Shown: positions 43,637 through 53,359 of the stretch, one piece after another
Position numbering within the stretch: position 1 is the first letter of the stretch
Layout of the letters: every line of letters starts with the position of its first letter
Assembly (NCBI GenBank): GCA_023667265.1
Contig: JAMPAJ010000001.1
Location: 1,355,151-1,419,150, forward strand
From: Alistipes sp.
Lineage (GTDB): Bacteria > Bacillota > Clostridia > Oscillospirales > Ruminococcaceae
Direction: 5' to 3'
Length of the DNA: 64,000 nt
Notes under the pieces: generated by a model
The model's input: only the letters and a program-made list of their open reading frames with translations
What the model was told of the DNA's origin: nothing
Databases searched by the model: none
Position numbers and translations under genes: made by a program

Positions 43637-45627
43637 CAGAGACTCCTTATTTTCGTTATTCCTTCCGAAGAAAGAGTTAATTCAAAATTGCACGACAGCT
43701 CCTCGTCGTCTGCCAAGGGCGTAAGCAAGCCCTTTCCCTGGTATATTTCTCCGTCCCCGACCGTAAAATTACGATCTCCGAATACTATTTTCAGCCTGTT
43801 TTCCTCGACTTCAACAGAAAATTCACCCACATCGGCTTGATAATTTCCGTAAAACGCCTTAGAATCGCCGACCTTATTGCCGTCAGTACATACGGCAGCG
43901 ATCGTGAAAAGCTCCATTTCGGATAAATAGGAAGCATAAAGGGACTGAACATTTTCCGTAAGTATCAGCAGGCTCACGTCGTCCAAGCCTTTTTCAGTTA
44001 TATATTTCGCGGCGTACTGTGGATTTTTATAGTGTCCATTCAGGTCAACAACGGCGGCAGTATCCCGGTATGAGACGACTACAGCTCCAATGCTGTTTTT
44101 CCCCAGGAATGCGATGGTAAACATCTCCGCGGACGTATTTCTCATAGCTGTGAAGCTCATTGTAAACACAGCCAGCGATATTGCCAAAGCTATAACGACC
44201 GACCTCCGCTTTGGACTGAAAAAGTAAATGAACAGAATAATGACAGATGCCGTTGTAAGAACAGTCGCCGTCATTCCGTTAAGCTCAGGCATCCTGAAAA
44301 AGTTTACGGATGATACAGCTTTTGTAACCGATAGGACTGCGCTTATCATCAGCCTTGCCGGAACGAGCAAAGGTGTTATGAATCCGCCTGTCAAAATGAA
44401 GAGCAATCCGATAAGCATTGCAATACTGCATATCGGAACTATGAAAATATTTGACAAGGGCGAAATAAGCGACACCTCGTCGTAATAATGCAGCATAGCC
44501 GGCATGACCGAAAGAGACGTGCATAGTGCCGTTACCAGCGATCTTTTCATTGCGCCGGATATTCCGTTTGCCTTTATACCTTCAGCCATATAAGGAGCAA
44601 AAACGGCAATTCCGAATGTGCCCGAAACTGAGAGGATAAAGCCGCTGCTGTACACCGCATAGGGATTTGCCAAGCATATAATAAGAGCGGCAGCAGCCAG
44701 GGAATTAAAGCTGTCATTCTGCCTCCGGAACAGCGGCGCCGCGTACATGATATCGAGCATCATAACTGCGCGAATCGCAGAAACCGGATAGTTTGCAAGA
44801 ATGATTATCAGCAAAAAGAACAGATTTACAGCGCCGAATGCGATATATCTGTTCACCCGGGCTCTTCTCATTATCGCCATTGCCGCAGAAGCCATGATCG
44901 AAACGTGCAGTCCGGAAACCGCTAAAATATGACCTATGCCGCTGCGATAGAGGATATCCCTGATCCCGCTGTCCAGATACTGCTTCTCTCCGAAAATCAT
45001 TCCGCTCATAAATCCGCCGGCGTCGCTGCCCATAAGCTGTCTGAAGCGGCTTATCATTTCATTTCTGAACCGGTTGGCAGCATTTCTAAGCAGGCGTGTG
45101 CCGGTATGCACGATCTCCAGCTCATCGCAGCTGTAAACTCTCAGGAAAATATTCCTGGATCTGTAATATGTCTCGCTGTCGAAAAGATAATCACCTGTTA
45201 TTCTTTCAAAATAGCAGCTTTTCAGACTTATCATGTCTCCGTATTTCACATCAAGCTCCGTGGCATACAGGCAGATCTTCGCTTTCTGTCCGCCGTCTAT
45301 AGTACCCTCCAGGATATAAGAGGCTCTATCGCCGTCATATATGTCATAGTCAATTACCTCTCCTTGAAAGTTTCCGACCGTGCCGTCATATGCCATAATT
45401 TTATCATAGCGGAATACGGTATAAAGGCGATTGACGGTGACCGCCGCCATAAAGCATATAACTATGCAGATATAGTCTGCTGCCTTGAAACCGCGACGGC
45501 TTCCGCAGATAAAAATGATAACAGCAGCGCAAATAAGCAAGACGGCAGCCGCAGTACCCGTAAAGAATGAAGCGAAAAATAATCCCGACAAGTATGCTGC
45601 TGCCGCACCGATCATTTTTCGCTTCAT
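43636..45627 (-). CDS. comEC: ComEC/Rec2 DNA-uptake channel homologue without a metallo-beta-lactamase site
   Basis: A 663-aa polytopic membrane protein of the ComEC family, which imports single-stranded DNA. Present are the N-terminal OB-like DUF4131 region, the competence domain with GIGHILAVSGLHVSI, and about ten spans. The C-terminal domain (about 500-663) should be a metallo-beta-lactamase fold with DVGQGDS and HxHxDH. Here the first reads FLGKNSIGAV and the second region reads LILTENVQSLYAS, so metal ligands are missing. Confidence 0.86.
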   Translation of the reverse strand: MKRKMIGAAAAYLSGLFFASFFTGTAAAVLLICAAVIIFICGSRRGFKAADYICIVICFMAAVTVNRLYTVFRYDKIMAYDGTVGNFQGEVIDYDIYDGDRASYILEGTIDGGQKAKICLYATELDVKYGDMISLKSCYFERITGDYLFDSETYYRSRNIFLRVYSCDELEIVHTGTRLLRNAANRFRNEMISRFRQLMGSDAGGFMSGMIFGEKQYLDSGIRDILYRSGIGHILAVSGLHVSIMASAAMAIMRRARVNRYIAFGAVNLFFLLIIILANYPVSAIRAVMMLDIMYAAPLFRRQNDSFNSLAAAALIICLANPYAVYSSGFILSVSGTFGIAVFAPYMAEGIKANGISGAMKRSLVTALCTSLSVMPAMLHYYDEVSLISPLSNIFIVPICSIAMLIGLLFILTGGFITPLLVPARLMISAVLSVTKAVSSVNFFRMPELNGMTATVLTTASVIILFIYFFSPKRRSVVIALAISLAVFTMSFTAMRNTSAEMFTIAFLGKNSIGAVVVSYRDTAAVVDLNGHYKNPQYAAKYITEKGLDDVSLLILTENVQSLYASYLSEMELFTIAAVCTDGNKVGDSKAFYGNYQADVGEFSVEVEENRLKIVFGDRNFTVGDGEIYQGKGLLTPLADDEELSCNFELTLSSEGITKIRSL

Positions 45628-45632
45628 ACAAC

Positions 45633-46172
45633 CTATTTAAAAAACAGCGGCAGCTTTTCCAGGAAGATAATATCCGTTCTGTCCGCAGCGTCGCCCTCGG
45701 CAAGAACTGCTGCCTCCGCCGATATTTCGCCTCCTGCGGCGCCTACCAGCTTTTCGAGCGCCTTCAGAGATTCTCCGGTGCTGATTACGTCGTCTACGAT
45801 CAGAACCCTTTTGCCCTTTATCATATCAGCCTTATCAGCGGCAAGATACAGCGTCTGCTGAGCCGCAGTAGTAATTGATTTAACTGTTACAGAGACCGGA
45901 TCATTCATATACAGCTTGACCGATTTTCTCGCCACAATATACGGCTTTCCGCTCTGGCGGGACATTTCGTAGCCCAGCGGTATGCCCTTTGACTCAGCTG
46001 TCAGTATCACATCAAATTCCGGGCATTTTTTCAGAAGCTCAGCCGCAGCCGCAACAGTTACCTCAACATCGGAAAACATTACAAACGCCGCAATGTCTAT
46101 CTTATCATTCAGAGGACACAGGGGAAGCTCACGCTCCAGCCCTGCGATCGTCATTTTATATGTACCTGCCAT
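45633..46172 (-). CDS. apt: Adenine phosphoribosyltransferase-like protein
   Basis: A 179-aa type I phosphoribosyltransferase with the PRPP-binding loop VLIVDDVISTGES. AESKGIPLG and PYIVARK fit Apt, which salvages adenine to AMP. Xanthine phosphoribosyltransferase and PRPP-binding regulators share the loop, so the base specificity is inferred. Confidence 0.82.
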   Translation of the reverse strand: MAGTYKMTIAGLERELPLCPLNDKIDIAAFVMFSDVEVTVAAAAELLKKCPEFDVILTAESKGIPLGYEMSRQSGKPYIVARKSVKLYMNDPVSVTVKSITTAAQQTLYLAADKADMIKGKRVLIVDDVISTGESLKALEKLVGAAGGEISAEAAVLAEGDAADRTDIIFLEKLPLFFK

Positions 46173-46181
46173 AGCAGCCTC

Positions 46182-46535
46182 CTACTCAATCTTTCCCAGC
46201 GACTCGGGACCCCAGCCCATTTTCACACCGCCTACCATATGGAAATGGAGGTGGAAAACGGTCTGCCCTGCATCCTCGCCGCAGTTATTTATAATACGGT
46301 AGCTCTCGATCCCCTCAGCCTTGGCAATTTTTGCAGCCGCCTCAAAAACCTTTCCGACAACGGCGGAATTGCTTTCATCCACGCTGTTTGCACAGCAGAT
46401 ATGCTGCTTCGGGATAATAAGGTTATGTATGGGAGCTATAGGAGCGATGTCCTTGAAGCTGTAGACGTATTCGTCCTCGTATACCCTTGTGCTGGGGATC
46501 TCACCGGCTATTATTTTACAGAATAAGCAATCCAT
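46182..46535 (-). CDS. HIT-family nucleotide-binding hydrolase
   Basis: A 117-aa histidine-triad protein. CLFCKIIAGEIPS at the start and QTVFHLHFHMVGG near the end are HINT/HinT signatures; the HxHxH triad is complete. Usual activity is hydrolysis of adenosine phosphoramidates, including aminoacyl-AMP, which fits its place directly after alaS. Confidence 0.93.
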   Translation of the reverse strand: MDCLFCKIIAGEIPSTRVYEDEYVYSFKDIAPIAPIHNLIIPKQHICCANSVDESNSAVVGKVFEAAAKIAKAEGIESYRIINNCGEDAGQTVFHLHFHMVGGVKMGWGPESLGKIE

Positions 46536-46546
46536 AGTTATTCTCC

Positions 46547-49183
46547 TTATTTGATAAATTCTTCAACAATTGAAGCGAATGCAGCTACTGCATCGTCTGT
46601 TTTGGAGATATCTCCGACGCCAGCCATTGCGCTGTCGGGACGTCCGCCGCCCTTTCCGCCTGTAACGGCAGATGCCTTCTGAACCATTTTTCCTGCGTGA
46701 GCGCCCATTTTCAGCGCCTCGGCGGAGCATACGCAGTAAAGCGTGCCCTTTTCGCCGTTTACGCCTGCAAAGAGAGCGATCATGGGTTCAGCCTTATCCT
46801 TGACGCTGTCGCCCATTTTCCGGAGCGCGTCGGGAGTTGTTCCGTCAAGTCTTGCAGACGCTACCTTAACGCCCTTTATTTCAACGGCATTGTCAAACAT
46901 AGCGGAAGCCTTGGCGTTGGCAGCCTGCTGATTAAGGCTTTCAAGCTGCTTTTCCTTTTCCTTCAGTTCAGCCGCAACAGAAGCGCACTTCTCCGGCAGT
47001 TCATTTACATTTGCAAGCTTCAGAGCCTTTGCGGATCTGAGAATAGTCTCTCTGTATTCATTGAGCAGAGCCATAACTCCTGCTCCTGTAACAGCCTCGA
47101 TACGTCTTACTCCTGCCGCAACGGAGCTTTCGGAAACTATCCTGAAAAGACCTATCTGAGCCGTATTTGCGATATGCGTACCTCCGCAGAATTCCACGGA
47201 CTTATCGGCGGTCACAACACGAACTGTATCGCCGTACTTTTCGCCGAACAGAGCCATTGCTCCAAGCTTTTTAGCCGCTTCGATAGGCATTTCCACCATA
47301 GTAACAGGGACAGCCTTCATTATCTCCTGATTAACAAGAGCCTCGACCTGCGACAGCTCATCAGCCGTGAGACCGCTGAAGTGGTTGAAATCGAAACGGC
47401 AGGCTCTGTCGTTTACAAGCTGACCAGCCTGGTGAACATGGTCGCCGAGAACCTGACGAAGAGCGTACTGGAGAAGATGCGCGGAGGTGTGATTTCTCAT
47501 GATCGCCATACGTCTCTCGGCGTCGATAGCAGCCTTTACCTTACCGCCCTTTTTGAGCGTACCCTCGATAACGGCTGCAATGTGCAGGAAATGACCCTCG
47601 GACTTTATAGTATCCTCAACAACAGCAGTATTTGCACTGTCAGAAATAGTACCCGTATCGCCGACCTGTCCGCCGCTTTCAGCATAGAAAGGAGTTTTGT
47701 CCAGAACGATAACAACGTCCTCGCCCTCGCTTGCAGACCCGACCTCCTCGCCGTCCTTGTAAATAGCGAGAATTTCAGCATCCTCTGCCGTAAAATCAGT
47801 ATATCCTGTGAAAACAGTCTTGGGAGCGTCTACCTTTATGCTGTTGTCAGCCCAGGACGAACCAGCCTTTGCAAGATGATCTGCCTTAGCCTTTGCACGC
47901 TGCTCCAGAGCAAGCTCCTTGAAGCGGTCAACGTCAACGGTCAGACCCTTTTCCTCGCAGATCTCGATAGTAAGATCTATCGGGAAGCCGTATGTATCCG
48001 AAAGCTTGAACGCATCATCTCCGCTGAGAACAGTCCTGCCGCTTTCAGCAAGGGCAGCCGTAAAGCCATTGAGCAGCTCCGTACCCTTGTCAACTGTCTT
48101 GGCAAAGGCTTCCTCCTCAACACCGATGATTTTCTTGATATAATCGCGCTTTTCAGCGAGCTCCGGATATGCTCCGGCATTTTCATTTATAACTGTATCG
48201 CAAACCTCGCAGAGGAAGGGACGTGTAATTCCGAGAAGTCTTCCGTGACGCGCAGCTCTTCTCAGCAGACGGCGGAGAACATAGCCTCTTCCCTCGTTTG
48301 AGGGCATGATACCGTCGCCGACCATAAACGTGGTGCTTCTGATATGATCGGTGATTACGCGGAGAGAAACGTCGGTCTTGGCATTTTCCTTATAAGTCAC
48401 ACCTGCGATAGAGGAAATGTGCTTCATGATATTCTGGACTGTGTCCACCTCAAAGATGTTGTCAACAGTCTGCATAACGCAGGCAAGACGCTCCAGACCC
48501 ATTCCCGTGTCGATATTCTTGCTCTTCATTTCGGCATAATTGCCGTTGCCGTCGCTGTCGAACTGACTGAAAACAAGATTCCAGATCTCGATTATATTAT
48601 CCTTGTCGCCCTCAGCCTCGAAGCCTGCGCGGTCAAGCTTTCTTCCTCCGCCTACACGGTCGAAGTGGATCTCGCTGCAAGGGCCGCAGGGACCTGAGCC
48701 GTGCTCCCAGAAGTTATCCTTTTTGCCAAGGCGGATTATTCTGTCGTGGGGAATACCGATATTATTCTCCCAGAGCTGTTCAGCCTCGTCGTCGCTTTCG
48801 TAAATCGTTATCCACAGCCTGTCAGCCGGGATTTCCAGAACGCCGGTAAGGAACTCCCACGCCCACTCGATAGCCTGGGGCTTGAAGTAATCGCCGAAGG
48901 AGAAATTACCCAGCATCTCGAAATATGTGCCGTGACGCGCCGTTTTTCCAACGCTTTCGATGTCGGGAGTTCTGATGCACTTCTGGCAAGTTGTCACCCT
49001 TACATTTGGCGGAACAGCCTGTCCAAGGAAAAACTTTTTAAGAGGCGCCATTCCGGAATTGATGAGCAGCAGGCTCTTGTCGCCCTGGGGAACGAGAGAC
49101 GCGCTTGCCATTCTTGTATGGTTTTTGCTTTCAAAAAATGAAAGATACTTTTCACGAAGATCGTTAAGACCTGTCCACTTCAT
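46547..49183 (-). CDS. alaS: Alanyl-tRNA synthetase
   Basis: Charges tRNA-Ala and edits misacylated tRNA. A full-length 878-aa class II enzyme. The catalytic core starts MKWTGLNDLREKYLSFFESK; GLERLACVMQ is the class II motif region. The editing domain has HTSAHLLQYAL and CGGTH zinc-site motifs, followed by a coiled coil and the C-Ala domain ending GGGRPDSAMAGVGD. First gene of the run down to 38135. No T-box is visible in its short leader. Confidence 0.96.
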   Translation of the reverse strand: MKWTGLNDLREKYLSFFESKNHTRMASASLVPQGDKSLLLINSGMAPLKKFFLGQAVPPNVRVTTCQKCIRTPDIESVGKTARHGTYFEMLGNFSFGDYFKPQAIEWAWEFLTGVLEIPADRLWITIYESDDEAEQLWENNIGIPHDRIIRLGKKDNFWEHGSGPCGPCSEIHFDRVGGGRKLDRAGFEAEGDKDNIIEIWNLVFSQFDSDGNGNYAEMKSKNIDTGMGLERLACVMQTVDNIFEVDTVQNIMKHISSIAGVTYKENAKTDVSLRVITDHIRSTTFMVGDGIMPSNEGRGYVLRRLLRRAARHGRLLGITRPFLCEVCDTVINENAGAYPELAEKRDYIKKIIGVEEEAFAKTVDKGTELLNGFTAALAESGRTVLSGDDAFKLSDTYGFPIDLTIEICEEKGLTVDVDRFKELALEQRAKAKADHLAKAGSSWADNSIKVDAPKTVFTGYTDFTAEDAEILAIYKDGEEVGSASEGEDVVIVLDKTPFYAESGGQVGDTGTISDSANTAVVEDTIKSEGHFLHIAAVIEGTLKKGGKVKAAIDAERRMAIMRNHTSAHLLQYALRQVLGDHVHQAGQLVNDRACRFDFNHFSGLTADELSQVEALVNQEIMKAVPVTMVEMPIEAAKKLGAMALFGEKYGDTVRVVTADKSVEFCGGTHIANTAQIGLFRIVSESSVAAGVRRIEAVTGAGVMALLNEYRETILRSAKALKLANVNELPEKCASVAAELKEKEKQLESLNQQAANAKASAMFDNAVEIKGVKVASARLDGTTPDALRKMGDSVKDKAEPMIALFAGVNGEKGTLYCVCSAEALKMGAHAGKMVQKASAVTGGKGGGRPDSAMAGVGDISKTDDAVAAFASIVEEFIK

Positions 49184-49234
49184 ATTTTACTACTCCTTAG
49201 TTCCGCTGACTGCGGAATATAATCATACATACTA

Positions 49235-49263
49235 ATTATAATTCAATTTGCAGAAAATGTCAA
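49235..49263 (-). promoter_or_regulatory. Sigma-A promoter of the alaS operon
   Basis: On the minus strand: TTGACA, a 17-base spacer, TATAAT, 52 bases before alaS. Confidence 0.88.
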
Positions 49264-49326
49264 TAGTTTCAGACGGTCAAAATAATAAAAATCTGCAATT
49301 CGCACATCCGCCGCGTGCCATGCAGT

Positions 49327-49357
49327 AAAAAAGCGGCTGAAAATCAGCCGCTTTTTA
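49327..49357 (-). terminator. Terminator after the second dockerin gene
   Basis: Stem AAAAAGCGGCTGA / TCAGCCGCTTTTT with a short loop and flanking T residues, nine bases after the stop codon. Confidence 0.9.
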
Positions 49358-49365
49358 TTATTGCC

Positions 49366-50466
49366 TTATCCAAGCTTCGCATCAATTCTCTGGACCTCCA
49401 GAGCATCGAGAGCCGTAACTCCGCCGCTGCAATCCACGTCGGCGTTGTATTCGCCCTGGAGAGACAGCTGGTACTTATCAGGGTTTCCGATATACTGGAG
49501 AATCAGTGTTGCATCGGCTATATCCACTTCTCCGTCGTTGTTGGCATCGCCATCTATAGCGTTGTAGAGGTCGATAGAACCGGAGGAATTAAATCCTGCA
49601 CTATCCAAAATCAGATAATAAGGAGACAAGCCTATCTCGTCAGTGATCTTCTTGCTGAGTTCATAGATCTCTTCGTTAGTAACTCCTTCTCCGGTAACGA
49701 TGTGTGCATTTACACCGCTGTCAACACTGAATCCAAAGGGATCCTCCAAGAAATAATCAGTAGTGCCGGGAGGATTGTACAATACGAGGTCGTCATACTG
49801 ATCTACCAGTTCAGAATCATATATTTTGAGCTCTGCATCTACTCCGCTTTCCTCGACAACCTTATTTAACCCTTCGATATAGTAATCCTTATTACTATCT
49901 CCGAAACAAAAAGTCGTCAGTCGACCGTAACGTCTTGATATTAAACGAGTTTCTGGAATATATTCCATCTCGTCGACATAAGGCGAAAGAGCTTCTTTTA
50001 TTTTTCTGACCTCTTCAGCTGTAAAATAAGAATCTTTTCCATCGACTCTTTTTGGATATACTCCTCCACCTATATACTTTAACTCGACTGGAGTGCCAGA
50101 CCTGGAGCGACTGACAGTAATATCAAAGGAACTGTCTATTTCCTTTACAGCGGATTTCAGAATATCGTCGATATTCTCATCAAAAAGATACTCGCCGGTG
50201 ATCTTGTATGTGATTTCCGAATAACCATTGTCGACAAGCACCTGTTCGACTTTCGGTGCCTGAGAAATATCGACGTAACACGCCGCAAAACCCTCGTAGC
50301 TACGAGAACTCCAGTATTTTTCGTCATCCTCCTTTATATATCCGGCAAAGTCGGAATCGGCAAGACTTCCGTTGTAAATACCAGCCAGTGCACCGGAATT
50401 CATAGCTGCCACGCAGGAAGAAGCTAATGCAACCGAAACAATCGTTGAAAATATTTTCTTTTTCAT
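49366..50466 (-). CDS. Secreted dockerin protein of unknown function (paralogue 2)
   Basis: A 366-aa exported protein with a signal peptide (1 to about 28) and a C-terminal type I dockerin at 306-366. The first loop, DANNDGEVDIAD, is identical to that of the protein at 31543-32577. The second loop, DVDCSGGVTALD, is less regular. The central region again lacks a recognised enzyme. Its layout parallels paralogue 1, with a short helix-rich segment and a Ser/Asp-rich stretch before the dockerin. GAGGTG precedes the ATG. It follows the dockerin protease by 12 bases, so both are probably co-expressed; it might be the protease's partner or inhibitor (inference only). Confidence 0.85.
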   Translation of the reverse strand: MKKKIFSTIVSVALASSCVAAMNSGALAGIYNGSLADSDFAGYIKEDDEKYWSSRSYEGFAACYVDISQAPKVEQVLVDNGYSEITYKITGEYLFDENIDDILKSAVKEIDSSFDITVSRSRSGTPVELKYIGGGVYPKRVDGKDSYFTAEEVRKIKEALSPYVDEMEYIPETRLISRRYGRLTTFCFGDSNKDYYIEGLNKVVEESGVDAELKIYDSELVDQYDDLVLYNPPGTTDYFLEDPFGFSVDSGVNAHIVTGEGVTNEEIYELSKKITDEIGLSPYYLILDSAGFNSSGSIDLYNAIDGDANNDGEVDIADATLILQYIGNPDKYQLSLQGEYNADVDCSGGVTALDALEVQRIDAKLG

Positions 50467-50478
50467 AAAAGCACCTCA

Positions 50479-51582
50479 TTAGTATTCTATGTTTGGGTTG
50501 GAAAGGAAAAACTTTAAATTCAAGGGAGTAAAGCGGACTCCGCTGTTTGCCTCTGTTTCATCAGCACTCGTTGTATGAATACCGACAACGGTATAATAGG
50601 TTTTTCCATTCAGTTCTTCAACTGTGTAAATAGGACCGCCGCTGTTTCCACCGGAAGTGTCAGCAGTATAAGACATTCTCTTGGCTTCAAGCGACTTAAT
50701 CATGCCATAGGAAATATACTCTGTGTGAGTTCCAGCGTTATTGCCTGTGCCACTCGTAACTTTACCAGGGAAACCAGCTACCACGATTGGCAGATGATTT
50801 GTGACGGCAAGTGAAGTGACCATACCAAGGTTAAACGACATATAATCGCTCAGATCTTCTTTAACCGTAATAAGAGCAAAATCATAATTTTTGCCTGATG
50901 CGCTGCTTGCACTCATAGTATAAGCAGTAGGGAGATGATACTCAACAGGAGTAACGGTGACGTTATCTTCTGCACTTCCGTCAAACAGCATAATACTGCT
51001 CACGGTACACGCCGTATTGATAGTAGTATCGTACACCAAATGAGCCGCAGTTGCGATCGTATGTTTGTCGACGACAAAGCCGGAACCAAGGTAACTCTCG
51101 CCATTTTCGTTAGTTATAATTTTTGCGACGCCCCGGTTAGACCAGTCCTCCACACGACCGTCAACTATAGACTCATTTCCATTTGAACGTGCGTTGTTTG
51201 AGTTCTGAACCTGAAGCATATAGTCCTTTGTCTGCCTACCTGTCTTGGCATCAAAAGCGACATACGTCTGAGAAGCATACGATGCCGCACGCATCAGGTT
51301 ATTCGGAATACCCAAAATAATTACGCCTGCATCATAATACTGTGCGCGTAATGCGTCAACGTCGCTGACGACACCGTTGTCGTCAAGGTCAAGCTGTGTC
51401 AGATCTGAAGGATTATACCTTCCCCCAAGGGTCTGATAGATGTAGGTGGCGTCCGATACATCAAGCACTCCGTCACCGTTCGGATCTTTGTTGGGATTAG
51501 TAGCAGCAGCCGAAGAAATCATTGCAACGGCTGTAGCAGAAGCTACCAACAGAGAAGCAAGGCATGAAATAATTCTTTTCAT
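50479..51582 (-). CDS. Secreted trypsin-like serine protease with N-terminal dockerin
   Basis: A 367-aa exported protein. After the signal peptide (1 to about 27) comes a dockerin-like module at 33-85 with loops DPNGDGVLDVSD and DLDDNGVVSDVD. Then a V8/glutamyl-endopeptidase-like trypsin fold has His181 (TAAHLVYD), Asp234 (NYDFALI) and Ser314 (SGGNSGGPI), a complete triad. Dockerins are usually C-terminal in this group, so the N-terminal placing is unusual. The ATG at 51582 follows GGAGG; an ATG five codons earlier contains that site. Confidence 0.88.
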   Translation of the reverse strand: MKRIISCLASLLVASATAVAMISSAAATNPNKDPNGDGVLDVSDATYIYQTLGGRYNPSDLTQLDLDDNGVVSDVDALRAQYYDAGVIILGIPNNLMRAASYASQTYVAFDAKTGRQTKDYMLQVQNSNNARSNGNESIVDGRVEDWSNRGVAKIITNENGESYLGSGFVVDKHTIATAAHLVYDTTINTACTVSSIMLFDGSAEDNVTVTPVEYHLPTAYTMSASSASGKNYDFALITVKEDLSDYMSFNLGMVTSLAVTNHLPIVVAGFPGKVTSGTGNNAGTHTEYISYGMIKSLEAKRMSYTADTSGGNSGGPIYTVEELNGKTYYTVVGIHTTSADETEANSGVRFTPLNLKFFLSNPNIEY

Positions 51583-51672
51583 TGTAATTTCCTCCAATGC
51601 ATATTATTTTTTCAGATGCAACAAGAAAAGCCTGATTTTTGACTTTCCAACAGCCATGTTCCATCTACTTAT

Positions 51673-51701
51673 ATTATACAACATTTTCCAAAAAATGTCA
51701 A
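51673..51701 (-). promoter_or_regulatory. Sigma-A promoter of the protease-dockerin pair
   Basis: On the minus strand: TTGACA, a 17-base spacer, TATAAT. The leader is about 85 bases. Confidence 0.87.
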
Positions 51702-51767
51702 TCAGCATATTTCACAAAAAAATATTCATTCATAAGAGTTATTCATCCATACTATCCAACAAACACC

Positions 51768-53351
51768 TTATCTATCCATGATCTCCTCTGCAATTTCCCG
51801 GAATATCGGCGCGGCAGAATCATTTCCGTAGCCGCCGTCCTCCGCAAGAACAGTTACCGCATACCGCGGTCTGTTCGCAGGAAAAAAACCGGTTATCCAG
51901 CCGTGACACAGCTCCTCGCCCTCCTCGTCAAAACGTCCTGTCTGGGCGGTGGATGTCTTTGCGGCGGCATAAATATTCCGCGGAGCTGCATTGCTGTTCT
52001 CATTTTCATAGATCGCCGCCCTCATCATGCGCCGGAGCTCAGCCGCAGTTTCCTCAGTCATGACTCGGGAGGTTATAGGCGATTTCTCGTTGCTCACGGT
52101 CTCGCCGTCCTCAGTTATCCCCCGGATAAGCCGCAGATAGACAAGCTCTCCGCCGTTTGCAATGGTGCAGGTCATCTGATTTATCTGTAAGGGCGTGGCA
52201 GCCAGCTTTCCCTGACCGAAAGCAAAATTTCCCAGCTCTGCAGGTATACTCAGGTCAGCCAGAGACGGCAGCACTCCCGACGAGGCGACCATGCCCGAGC
52301 ACAGATATATTTCCCTGCCAAATCCGAGAGACGACGCAAGACCGCGCAGCTCCCGGAGATTCAGACAGCGGCTCAGCGAAATAAAATACGGATTGCACGA
52401 GTTCACCATTGCCGCCGTCATGTCCTGTATACCGTGTCCGTCGGCTTTGTGGCAGTTGAAGGTCTGCCCGGTCATACGATACGAGCCGTCGCAGTCGCAC
52501 ATATAGCCGGAAAAGCCCTCGTTAAGCCCCTCGCAGGCTGTGACAAGCTTGAATACCGAGCCCACGCTGTATGAGTATAGACACCGGTTTATCATGGGGC
52601 TTCTCTCGTCTGACACAGCATCCTCCAGATCGAATATGTCATAATCGGGAAAGCTTGCCATTGCCAGAATATCACCGTTTTCCACGTCCGATACAACGAT
52701 CGCGCCCTTTTTGAGCTTTTCACCTGCACGCTCGCAGATCTTCTGTATCTCGCTGTCCAGGGTCGTCACAACGCCTGTATTCGCCGCTTTGCTGCGGATA
52801 ACCGTCTTTTCGCCGCCGATAAGCACATTCCCGAAGCCGTCCGTGGAGTAGGTAACGCTGTTTTCCGTCTCGCCGTTCCGCAATATGCTGTCATAGGCGT
52901 ATTCAATTCCGGAAACGCCATGTTCCTCCGAAACATAGCCGATAGTGTGGACGGCGGTCTGCTTCTCAGAATATCTCACGGGAACTTCAAAAAAGGTCAG
53001 CCCCGGAGATTCCGTTCCCGGCTCGCGGCACTTAAACGCAAATGGCTTGCCCTCGGAATATTTTTCGGAAATATCCTCTGCGGCAATAGCCTCCAGCTCC
53101 ACAAGAGTTACCGCGGAGGGCACGGCAACGGCAACTATGTCCGTCTCCCGGTTAGTCAGCGGAACGAAATCCCTGTCATATATCGTTCCCCAGCCGTCTC
53201 CGGCATGGATAGTCGTCATAGCGCTGTTTTTCGCCGTTTGTACGTATTCCCGGCGGTAGGCTATGCTGAAATAGTTAAGACAGATGACGAAAAAAGCCAG
53301 AAAAAATGCGGCAGTCAGTATAATAACGCCGTTTTCGCCTCTTTTACGCAT
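51768..53351 (-). CDS. Penicillin-binding protein (transpeptidase, PBP2/FtsI-like)
   Basis: A 527-aa class B-type transpeptidase that cross-links peptidoglycan outside the membrane. It has one N-terminal span (about 7-27), a dimerisation-type region and a C-terminal transpeptidase domain. Active-site motifs are complete: SVFK (SxxK), SCN (SxN) and KTS (KTG variant). This contrasts with the eroded DacF-like protein at 25083-26213. The ATG at 53351 is favoured over a GTG at 53360, because that GTG is part of the ribosome-binding site GGGGTG. The site lies in a hairpin. Confidence 0.88.
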   Translation of the reverse strand: MRKRGENGVIILTAAFFLAFFVICLNYFSIAYRREYVQTAKNSAMTTIHAGDGWGTIYDRDFVPLTNRETDIVAVAVPSAVTLVELEAIAAEDISEKYSEGKPFAFKCREPGTESPGLTFFEVPVRYSEKQTAVHTIGYVSEEHGVSGIEYAYDSILRNGETENSVTYSTDGFGNVLIGGEKTVIRSKAANTGVVTTLDSEIQKICERAGEKLKKGAIVVSDVENGDILAMASFPDYDIFDLEDAVSDERSPMINRCLYSYSVGSVFKLVTACEGLNEGFSGYMCDCDGSYRMTGQTFNCHKADGHGIQDMTAAMVNSCNPYFISLSRCLNLRELRGLASSLGFGREIYLCSGMVASSGVLPSLADLSIPAELGNFAFGQGKLAATPLQINQMTCTIANGGELVYLRLIRGITEDGETVSNEKSPITSRVMTEETAAELRRMMRAAIYENENSNAAPRNIYAAAKTSTAQTGRFDEEGEELCHGWITGFFPANRPRYAVTVLAEDGGYGNDSAAPIFREIAEEIMDR

Positions 53352-53359
53352 AAAAATCA

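Noticed and set aside
46697-48301. 534-codon open frame on the plus strand
   Set aside because: It lies wholly antisense to alaS, has no ribosome-binding site and no recognisable domain; it is a by-product of the codon use of alaS.
49184-49263. T-box leader before alaS
   Set aside because: The leader from promoter to start is only about 50 bases, too short for a T-box.
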